From JBFHNV01 sp965365655 (GTDB lineage: Bacteria; Pseudomonadota; Gammaproteobacteria; HK1), in the NCBI GenBank assembly GCA_965365655.1, contig CBDUCN010000187.1, forward strand, positions 1 to 10,334: a stretch of 10,334 nt of DNA. Reading direction: 5' to 3'. The position numbers were made by a program, and so were the translations under genes. Positions 5,215-10,334 of this stretch are shown piece after piece. Numbering within the stretch: position 1 is the first letter of the stretch; every line of letters begins with the position of its first letter. The notes beneath the pieces were generated by a model. That model saw only the letters and a program-made list of their open reading frames with translations. It did not search any database and had not been told where the DNA came from.

Positions 5215-7332
5215 TCACCCCCCGCCCGGGCCCGGCGCGTCCCCGCGCACCTCCCAGATCTGGAACGCGCCGGACCACGTCTGCAGCGGCCGGAACCAGG
5301 CGGGTGCCACCGCCTCCAGCACGAAGGCCTCGGCGAACACCGAGGACGCGACCCGCGCGTCCATCAGTGCGCCGAGGCCGCGCTTCGGAAGGTAGTGGAA
5401 CACCGGCCCCTGCGCCGCGAAGTCGCGGCTGCGCAGGTCTCCGGGGCCGCCCAGCGCGATGCGCGACAGCGGCCGCGGCGGCTCGCCGTCCAGCGCCGCG
5501 GTGCCCGCGAGCAGGTCCACGGCGATCGCGTCGCCGCGCACGACGGCGCCGTCCTGCACCAGCCCGTCGAACGGACGCAGGAATCCGTCGTGGCCGTGCC
5601 CGGCCGCGACGTCCCAGCTTCCGATGCGGTACCACCACCTCGCGGAGCGCAGCATGCTCCGTTCCGGCATCAGGTAAAGCGCCGGCGCGTCGGCGGGGAA
5701 CAGGAACGCGAGCCACGCGCCGGGGCCGGCGCCGGCGGCGAGCGGGGCGAGGCCGGCGTCCCCGATCAGCGCGCGGGCGTCGTCGGGGCCGGCGGCGAAC
5801 AGACGCCGCGCGAGTGCGAGGCCGGGTCCGGGGCCGCCCGCGGCGCGGTACAGGCGCTCCAGGCCCGGGCGGCCGTGGCGGGCGTGGAACTGCATGAAGT
5901 TCGCGGCCTCGCGGAAGCTCGCGGCCGCGAACGGCAGCGCGGCGTACACCGCGAGGTCGCCGGCGGGCAGCGGGTCGCCGGTGACCACCGCGCGGCGCCC
6001 GACGTAGCGCAGCATCGGCGCGTGGTCCCACAGCGTCCACACCACCGCGCCGGGGGGCGTCTCGCGCGACAGCCAGCGCATGCCGGTGGCCAGCTCGGCC
6101 GTCGCGGCGGGGTAGTGGACGATGCCCGTCGTGCGCGCGACCGACGGCGCGGCGACCGCGAGCACGCCGGCGACCACCGCGGCGCGGCGCCACGCCGGGC
6201 GGCCGACCGACGCGACGCCGCGCGCCGCGAGCCAGCCGATGCCGAGCCCGGCGAGCGGCGCGGCGAACACCAGGAAGCGCTGCGCGTGCAGCACCCCGAG
6301 CAGCGCGAGCGCCAGCGGCGCGAGCAGCACCAGCCCGACGCGCGGGCGCGCGAGCGCGAGCCACGCGAGGCCGGCTGCCGCGACCGCGGCGAGCAGCGGA
6401 TCGCCGAGCGTCTGCTCGCCCAGCGCCGACAGGCCCGCCGGGGTCTGCTCGTCGATGCTGACCGACGCGTCGGGGAACGTCCCGGTGTCGGCGCCGGCGG
6501 TGCGGCGGAGCAGGCTGCCGGGGTCCCCGGCCGCGAGCGCCGGCAGGTCCGCCCCGCGCCACGCGATCGCCGCCGCGACGAGCGCGGTGCACGCGGCGCC
6601 CGCGGCGGCGAGGTCCGCGCGCCGCCAGCCGCACGCGGCGAGCGCACACAGCAGGCTCCACGCCGCGAGCGCGGTCGCCGGCAGCCATGCGCCGGTCCAC
6701 CACCACAGGAACAGCAGATACAGGCCCGCGCCCTGCAGCACCCAGCCCCACGGCGGGCGTGCCGGGCGATCGCGCGCGAGGCGCAGGCTCCACCACGCGA
6801 GCGCCACGGCGAAGAACACCGCGAGGCAGTCGGTGTCGTGGAAGCCGAAGGTCGTGCGTGATGCGTAGTACACCGACGTCACGGTCAGCAGCGCCGCGGC
6901 GAGGCCCGCGACGGGGCCGGCGGCGCGGCGCCCGACGGCGAACACCGGCAGCGCGGCCAGCGGGCCGGCGAGCGCCGGCAGGTACGCGGCCACCCACTCG
7001 AGCGGCGCCCCGGTGAGCCGCGCGAGCCCGGCGGTGAGCAGCGCGAGCAGCGGCGGCGGGTCGGGCCGCGGCGCGCCCTCAGGGGCGGCGAGCAGCGGGT
7101 CCACCGCGCCGTAGCCGCCGTCCAGCAGGTCGCGCGCCAGCGACAGGACGTGGTAGCCGTCCAGGTTCACCAGCAGCGGCAGGCCTTCGAAGAACGCGGA
7201 GCGCGCGTGCTCGCGCCACGCGGCGAGGTCGTCGACGCGCACGGCCACGCCGAGCAGCACGATGCCCGCGAGCGCGAGCCCTTCGAGCAGCGGGCGGCCG
7301 CGGGACGGCGGGTCGGCGGACGGTGGGTTCAT
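5215..7332 (-). CDS. pglB: STT3/PglB-family oligosaccharyltransferase
   Basis: A 705-residue polytopic membrane protein matching bacterial PglB (713 aa in Campylobacter jejuni), which moves a lipid-linked glycan to Asn in D/E-x-N-x-S/T sequons on the periplasmic side. Order of features: first membrane helix (about 18-32); NLDGYHVLSLARDLLDGGY (56-74), with Asp58 as first-loop metal ligand; SRTTFGFHDTDCL (158-170), with Asp166 and Asp168 as the DxD metal site; further helices including FLWWWTGAW (208-216); SIDE (292-295) at the TIxE position, Glu295 equating to the PglB catalytic-loop Glu; QRFLVF with Arg352 at the lipid-glycan-binding Arg; LWDHA (434-438) at the WWDYG sequon-binding motif; LMPERSM (554-560) like PglB YMPARM; and a C-terminal domain matching PglB to its end (FVLE..., WFRPL, FQIWEVRG). 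The ATG at 7332 has a poor ribosome binding site. The symbol denotes homology; no pgl cluster is adjacent and the glycan and targets are unknown. Confidence 0.88.
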   Translation of the reverse strand: MNPPSADPPSRGRPLLEGLALAGIVLLGVAVRVDDLAAWREHARSAFFEGLPLLVNLDGYHVLSLARDLLDGGYGAVDPLLAAPEGAPRPDPPPLLALLTAGLARLTGAPLEWVAAYLPALAGPLAALPVFAVGRRAAGPVAGLAAALLTVTSVYYASRTTFGFHDTDCLAVFFAVALAWWSLRLARDRPARPPWGWVLQGAGLYLLFLWWWTGAWLPATALAAWSLLCALAACGWRRADLAAAGAACTALVAAAIAWRGADLPALAAGDPGSLLRRTAGADTGTFPDASVSIDEQTPAGLSALGEQTLGDPLLAAVAAAGLAWLALARPRVGLVLLAPLALALLGVLHAQRFLVFAAPLAGLGIGWLAARGVASVGRPAWRRAAVVAGVLAVAAPSVARTTGIVHYPAATAELATGMRWLSRETPPGAVVWTLWDHAPMLRYVGRRAVVTGDPLPAGDLAVYAALPFAAASFREAANFMQFHARHGRPGLERLYRAAGGPGPGLALARRLFAAGPDDARALIGDAGLAPLAAGAGPGAWLAFLFPADAPALYLMPERSMLRSARWWYRIGSWDVAAGHGHDGFLRPFDGLVQDGAVVRGDAIAVDLLAGTAALDGEPPRPLSRIALGGPGDLRSRDFAAQGPVFHYLPKRGLGALMDARVASSVFAEAFVLEAVAPAWFRPLQTWSGAFQIWEVRGDAPGPGGG

Positions 7333-7472
7333 GTGCCGGCGCGCCCGGGGCGGCGGTGCGGGCCGCCCCCCGCCGCCCGCGGCGCGCGGCGGCGGCGGCG
7401 CGCGGGACGGGCGCCCGCGAGGCCGTCAGCGCGGCGGTGGAGAAGCGCGTCCTGCGCTCTTCCCCCTCGCTG

Positions 7473-7495
7473 GGCCGGAGACTCCGTCTCCGGCC
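7473..7495. repeat. perfect 10-bp inverted repeat
   Basis: GGCCGGAGAC (7473-7482) and GTCTCCGGCC (7486-7495) are exact reverse complements around a 3-nt centre TCC. Located 141 nt upstream of the pglB ATG and 152 nt past the nfuA stop. No T-run flanks it on either strand, so it could be an operator, an RNA hairpin or a dispersed genomic repeat rather than an intrinsic terminator. Confidence 0.6.
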
Positions 7496-7565
7496 TGCTC
7501 CGGACATCAATTACTGACGTGGTCGATGCGTGCCGGTGCATCCTTGCAGCGGACGCAGCCCGGCG

Positions 7566-7595
7566 AAAAATGCAGTCCTCCACCAGCCTGGGAGG
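7566..7595 (-). terminator. possible nfuA terminator
   Basis: On the minus strand a hairpin formed by 7595-7588 and 7586-7577 (arms CCTC+CCAG and their complements, 2-nt bulge) is followed six bases later by TTTTT (complement of 7566-7570). It lies about 52 nt after the nfuA stop. The bulge, one-base apex and the gap before the T-run make it an imperfect intrinsic terminator. Confidence 0.33.
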
Positions 7596-7646
7596 CGGTA
7601 TCACGCGCGTCGCGCCGGCGGGGTCACCGGCGCCGTCCAGCCGGGG

Positions 7647-8231
7647 TCAGTAGTACGCGTTGCTGCGATCGGTGTGGTCGGTCACGTCGCGCACCGCGAT
7701 CAGCTCCGGCACCTTCTCCACCAGCGTGCGCTCCACGCCCTGCTTCAGCGTCACGTCCACCATGCCGCAGCCCTGGCAGCCGCCGCCGAACTGCAGCACC
7801 GCGGTGTTGCCGTCGACGATCTCGACGAGGCTCACCATGCCGCCGTGGCTGCGCAGCCCCGGGTTCACCTCGGCCGCGAGCACGTAGTTGATGCGCTCCG
7901 CGAGCGGGCTGTCGTCGGTGACCGTGGGCACGTGCAGGTTCGGCGCGTCGACGACGATGGTGCCGCCGGTGTCGTTCTCGCGGAAGTCCATGCGCCCGCC
8001 GTCCAGGAAGGTGCCGTGGGACTCGCGGGTGTACAGGCGTACCGCGTCGTTGCGGGTCGGGATGTGCACGTACTCGCCGCCGACCTGGTCCATCTCCATG
8101 AAGGACATGCCGATCTGCGCGTGCGGGGTGCCGCCGTCGTTCACCTCGACCTGGATGGCCAGGTGACGGGCGTCCTGCTTCTCCACCAGGTCGGCGAGGA
8201 AGCTCTCGGCCTCGGGGGTCACTTCGATCAT
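7647..8231 (-). CDS. nfuA: Fe-S biogenesis protein NfuA
   Basis: NfuA accepts a [4Fe-4S] cluster from the scaffold machinery and hands it to apo-proteins such as aconitase, and in E. coli also rebuilds the lipoyl synthase auxiliary cluster. The 194-residue length matches E. coli NfuA (191). Residues 1 to about 95 form the degenerate A-type (HesB/IscA-like) domain, lacking its three cluster cysteines (GMSFMEMDQV where A-type proteins have a Cys). Residues about 105-185 are the Nfu domain with SHGGMVSLVEI and FGGGCQGCGMVDVTLKQG, whose Cys152 and Cys155 form the cluster-binding CxxC. The C-terminus ends in YY as in E. coli. The ATG at 8231 has GGAGAG (complement of 8236-8241) four nt upstream. 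It is transcribed alone, with a likely promoter at about 8290 and a possible terminator downstream. Confidence 0.97.
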   Translation of the reverse strand: MIEVTPEAESFLADLVEKQDARHLAIQVEVNDGGTPHAQIGMSFMEMDQVGGEYVHIPTRNDAVRLYTRESHGTFLDGGRMDFRENDTGGTIVVDAPNLHVPTVTDDSPLAERINYVLAAEVNPGLRSHGGMVSLVEIVDGNTAVLQFGGGCQGCGMVDVTLKQGVERTLVEKVPELIAVRDVTDHTDRSNAYY

Positions 8232-8289
8232 CGGTCTCTCCGGTTCGGGTTCCGGCGCGCCGGGTGCCGGTCGCGCGCTGCGGCGGCGG

Positions 8290-8295
8290 AGTATA
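8290..8295 (-). promoter_or_regulatory. -10 element of likely nfuA promoter
   Basis: On the minus strand TATACT (complement of 8290-8295) matches the -10 consensus at 5 of 6 positions, in the only A/T-rich spot upstream of nfuA, and predicts a leader of about 50 nt. The best-spaced -35 (TAATCC, 17 nt upstream) matches poorly, which would fit a promoter needing an activator. An IscR-like inverted repeat overlaps it. Confidence 0.45.
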
Positions 8296-8418
8296 CCCGA
8301 GTGAATCGGTAGGGATTAGCCGGCGCGTGCCTGCGCGGGGCGCCGGGCAGGCGCGGCGCCGCGGCCAGCAGGATGCCCGGCGCAGAGGCGGGGGCCGCCG
8401 CGGGTCGCGGGGCACGAG

Positions 8419-8450
8419 GGCCCGTGCCGGGCCGCTCACCCCCGGGGAGC
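8419..8450 (-). terminator. tandem hairpins downstream of the aminotransferase/sulfotransferase operon
   Basis: Two adjacent potential stems lie 44-75 nt past the sulfotransferase stop: GCTC/GAGC extended by CCC/GGG (8434-8450), and GGCCCG/CGGGCC with a 3-nt loop (8419-8433). Neither has a T-run. They may end the minus-strand operon before the nfuA promoter. Confidence 0.28.
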
Positions 8451-8493
8451 CCGCTGACCGATCAGGAATTCGGCGATCCGCGGTGCGCGTTGC

Positions 8494-9282
8494 TCAGGCA
8501 CCGAGGCGCAGCGCGTGCAGGCGCTCGTAGTCCGCCATGCACGCGTCCGCGAGCGGCGCGAGCGCGTCCGGCAGCCGGTGCGACTTCGGCTCCCAGGGCG
8601 CGAAGCCGGTGGAGTCCTCCACCGACGCGTACCAGTGCCGCGCCCACACGCCGTCGCTGGCGCGCGGGCCCGGCGGCCACGACAGCATGCGCTCGGTGAA
8701 TCCGACCCCGACGGCGTCGCACAGCCGCGACAGCATGCCGCGCGGATCGCGCAGCACGTCGGCCGCGTCCAGCACCGGCGGCACGCGCCCGGTGAGCGCG
8801 CGCACCTCGTCGAACAGCGCCGCCTGCTGCGGCACGCCCACGTCCTCGACCGTGACCGTGCCGCGCACCCGCGCGTAGGACGCGATCACCTCGCGCGGGT
8901 CGCGGATCAGGAAGCAGTTCACGACCTGCGCCAGCCAGCCGCGATCGACCTCCGGCAGCAGGTGGTGCGTCATGTGTTTCTGGAAGAACACCGCGTGCCC
9001 GCCCGGCACCGGCCCGGTGAGCCGCGCGACCACCGCGCGCCAGTCGGTCTCGCCGGCCGCGATCACCTCCGCCGCGCCCGGATGCTCGATGCCGGTCGCG
9101 TGCAGGTAGTACGCGTACAGCGGCTCGTCCCACACCGCGGTGTCGCCGCGGTTCTCCCACGCGCGCATCATCGCCGTCGAGATGTTGCGCGGCCCCGACC
9201 ACATCGCCACGCGCACGGGCGTGTCGCCCGCGCGCTCCGTGCGCCCGTGCGGCGCACTCCGGCCCGCCGTCGAAGGGCTCAC
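8494..9282 (-). CDS. sulfotransferase-like P-loop protein
   Basis: A 262-residue protein with sulfotransferase-superfamily nucleotide signatures: MWSGPRNISTAMM (residues 27-39), fitting the 5'-phosphosulfate-binding loop of PAPS enzymes, and FLIRDPREVIASY (124-136), fitting the 3'-phosphate motif with Arg127 and Ser135. Other conserved-looking blocks are WDEPLYAYYLHATG (51-64), FFQKHM (99-104), VLDAADVLRDPRGMLSRLC (170-188) and DGVWARHWYASVEDSTGF (210-227). Sulfonate transfer is possible but unproven; the acceptor is unknown. The GTG at 9282 is chosen because its GTGA overlaps the aminotransferase TGA by 4 nt, implying translational coupling. The family core begins near residue 23, so in-frame GTG codons at 9216 or 9210, or the ATG at 9204, are alternatives that give a shorter N-terminus. 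From memory, the same two domains are fused in plant 'branched-chain amino acid aminotransferase-like' proteins with this domain first, supporting a joint role. Confidence 0.85.
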   Translation of the reverse strand: MSPSTAGRSAPHGRTERAGDTPVRVAMWSGPRNISTAMMRAWENRGDTAVWDEPLYAYYLHATGIEHPGAAEVIAAGETDWRAVVARLTGPVPGGHAVFFQKHMTHHLLPEVDRGWLAQVVNCFLIRDPREVIASYARVRGTVTVEDVGVPQQAALFDEVRALTGRVPPVLDAADVLRDPRGMLSRLCDAVGVGFTERMLSWPPGPRASDGVWARHWYASVEDSTGFAPWEPKSHRLPDALAPLADACMADYERLHALRLGA

Positions 9283-10229
9283 CCGCCGGAGCTCTCGCGC
9301 GCGATCAGCGCCGCATACGCGTCCAGCAGCCGCCGCGTCACCGCGCCCGCGCCGGCGAACGGGACCCCGCCGATCGCCCGCCCGTCCACCTCGCGCACCG
9401 GCACCAGCCCCGCGAAGGTGCCGGTGACGAAGGCCTCGTCGGCGCCGTACACGTCGACGAGGCTGAAGTCGCGCTCGAACACCGGGATGCCGTGCTCGCG
9501 GCACAGCGCGATCACGTTGCCGCGCGTGATGCCGCCCAGGCAGTAGCCGCCGCCGGAGGTCCACACCTCGCCGCCGCGCACGATGAAGAAGTGCGTGGAG
9601 TTGCAGGTCGCGACGAAGCCGCGCGTGTCCAGCATCAGCGCCTCGTCGGCTCCGGCCTTGGTCGCCTGTATGCACGCGAGGATGCAGTTCAGCTTGGAGT
9701 GGCTGTTGATCTTCTGGTCCTGCACGTCCGGCGGCCCGCGGCGCACGTGCACCGTGAACAGCCGCACGCCGCGCGCCGCGACCTCCGGGTGCGGATGCTT
9801 GTATTCGGGGACGATCACCACCGTGGCCGGACCGACCGTGACGCGCGGGTCCTGGTATGGCGTGCGCTTGCGCCCGCGCGTGACCATCAGCCGGATGTGC
9901 ACGCCGCTGCGCATGCCGTTGGCGTCCAGCGTGCGGCGGATGGCCCCGGTGAGCTGCTCCGGCGTCATGCCGATGTCGAGATCCAGCGCGCGTGCACCCT
10001 CGTACAGGCGCTTCAGGTGCGCATCCAGGAACAGCAGCGCGCCGTCGTGCAGCCGGATCCCCTCCCACACCCCGTCGCCCAGCACGAAGCCCGAGTCGAA
10101 CACCGACACCACCGCGCGGTCGCGGTGCACCAGGTCGCCGCTCACGTACACCTGCACGTCGGCGTTGCGCGGGTCGTCCTCGTACTCGTGGGTGCCGGTG
10201 GCGGGTGCGGTGGGGTGCTGTTCGGTCAT
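9279..10229 (-). CDS. class IV (branched-chain-type) aminotransferase-like PLP enzyme
   Basis: A 316-residue fold-type IV PLP enzyme related to branched-chain and D-amino acid aminotransferases. Markers: SVFDSGFVLGDGVWEGIRL (42-60), HLKRLYEGARAL (71-82), HIRLMVTRGRKRTPYQDP (111-128), DQKINSHSKLN (171-181) with Lys173 the likely Schiff-base lysine when aligned with the plant homologues (Lys179 is the alternative), EALMLDTRGFVATCNSTHFF (196-215), YCLGGITRGNVI (229-240, Arg236) and VTGTFAGLVPVREVDGR (268-284). The Glu that normally contacts the PLP ring nitrogen in G-[YF]-x-x-E-x-N is Thr208, so this is probably not a plain IlvE and its substrate is unknown. The ATG at 10229 starts a poorly conserved 25-residue leader before VQVYVSG; upstream in-frame residues are low-complexity. 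The ribosome binding site is weak. It is the first gene of an operon, overlapping the sulfotransferase-like gene by 4 nt. Chorismate-lyase-type function is unlikely given the BCAT-like blocks. Confidence 0.88.
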   Translation of the reverse strand: MTEQHPTAPATGTHEYEDDPRNADVQVYVSGDLVHRDRAVVSVFDSGFVLGDGVWEGIRLHDGALLFLDAHLKRLYEGARALDLDIGMTPEQLTGAIRRTLDANGMRSGVHIRLMVTRGRKRTPYQDPRVTVGPATVVIVPEYKHPHPEVAARGVRLFTVHVRRGPPDVQDQKINSHSKLNCILACIQATKAGADEALMLDTRGFVATCNSTHFFIVRGGEVWTSGGGYCLGGITRGNVIALCREHGIPVFERDFSLVDVYGADEAFVTGTFAGLVPVREVDGRAIGGVPFAGAGAVTRRLLDAYAALIARESSGG

Positions 10230-10286
10230 CGGCGCGTCTCTGGTCGGTGGTGAAGGGGCACGTCCGGCGCCGGCTCGCATCGCCGT

Positions 10287-10307
10287 GCGCGACGCGCCGC
10301 GTCGCGC
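10287..10307. promoter_or_regulatory. 21-bp perfect palindrome upstream of the aminotransferase operon
   Basis: GCGCGACGCG (10287-10296) and CGCGTCGCGC (10298-10307) are exact complements around one central C, 58 nt before the aminotransferase ATG. The position suits an operator for a dimeric regulator or a leader hairpin. No convincing -10/-35 pair is visible nearby, and chance palindromes are commoner in DNA this rich in G+C. Confidence 0.3.
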
Positions 10308-10334
10308 GGGGTCGGTTCATCGGACAGCGGCGCG

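Larger units (their letters stand above)
7333..7646. other. GC-rich leader and intergenic region between nfuA and the pglB homologue
   Basis: This 314-nt stretch lies downstream of nfuA and upstream of pglB on the minus strand. Near pglB it is almost pure G+C, with a CGG triplet run (about 7387-7400) and potential pairing of 7370-7376 (CCGCCGC) with 7386-7392 (GCGGCGG), giving a very stable leader RNA 38-60 nt before the ATG. Farther up are a perfect inverted repeat (7473-7495), a small A/T-rich island (about 7504-7520) and a possible terminator (7566-7595). I found no convincing gene or sigma70 promoter in it. Confidence 0.5.

Noticed and set aside
5116..6861. Long open frame (581 codons) on the plus strand opposite pglB
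   Set aside because: Arg/Glu/Ala/Gln-rich shadow of the real minus-strand membrane protein, with no hydrophobic segments or motifs of its own.
4982..6997. Long open frame (671 codons) on the minus strand, partly overlapping pglB in another frame
   Set aside because: Arg/Ala/Gly-rich translation without motifs; the pglB frame explains the region.
7387..7400. CGG triplet run as a microsatellite or phase-variation tract
   Set aside because: Under five units and interrupted context, outside any coding frame; more likely a by-product of the extreme base composition.
8494..10320. A single 608-codon protein covering both the sulfotransferase and aminotransferase region
   Set aside because: Only the part below 9282 has protein-like motifs in this frame; above it the aminotransferase is encoded in a different frame. 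The GTGA overlap explains the arrangement as two coupled genes, not a fusion.
1..10334. CRISPR arrays, tRNA or rRNA genes, insertion sequences, toxin-antitoxin pairs
   Set aside because: No regularly spaced repeats, no tRNA-like or rRNA-like segments, no transposase or integrase motifs and no compact toxin-antitoxin gene pair could be seen on either strand.

Overview
This is a very GC-rich stretch (roughly three quarters G+C by eye) of what is most likely a proteobacterial, probably gammaproteobacterial, chromosome. The best taxonomic hint is a full-length NfuA of the two-domain type (degenerate A-type domain plus Nfu domain, ending in YY), which is typical of Gammaproteobacteria. Third codon positions are almost all G or C in every gene and no IS element, integrase, tRNA, rRNA or CRISPR array is visible, so it reads as ordinary chromosome with some unusual enzymes. 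I cannot name a genus.

Layout. 48-908 (+): a CmcJ/NvfI-family putative non-heme-iron oxygenase. 1045-1467 (+): a small secreted four-cysteine protein of unknown family with its own likely promoter. 1468-1652: a convergent gap holding two strong hairpins. 1653-3836 (-): malate synthase G (glcB), complete. 3837-4358: a 522-nt divergent intergenic region with a plausible glcB promoter. 4359-5165 (+): an alpha/beta-hydrolase-fold protein without the standard nucleophile and histidine. 5215-7332 (-): a 705-residue bacterial oligosaccharyltransferase of the STT3/PglB family. 7333-7646: a GC-rich leader/intergenic region with a perfect inverted repeat and a possible nfuA terminator. 7647-8231 (-): nfuA. 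8494-9282 (-) and 9279-10229 (-): a sulfotransferase-like P-loop protein and a class IV (branched-chain-type) aminotransferase, overlapping by 4 nt with the aminotransferase first, so a translationally coupled operon.

How they fit together. glcB feeds glyoxylate plus acetyl-CoA into malate and nfuA carries Fe-S clusters; both are housekeeping genes. The two most interesting loci are the orphan PglB-like oligosaccharyltransferase, which has no glycan-assembly genes beside it here, and the aminotransferase/sulfotransferase pair, whose two domains are, from memory, fused (in reverse order) in plant 'branched-chain amino acid aminotransferase-like' proteins, suggesting an old functional partnership of unknown chemistry.

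A recurring theme is substitution at canonical active-site positions: Gln for the expected distal His in the CmcJ-like protein, GxHxG and a lost His in the hydrolase, LWDHA for WWDYG in the oligosaccharyltransferase, and Thr for the PLP-ring Glu in the aminotransferase. These calls rest on family alignments recalled from memory, not computed ones.
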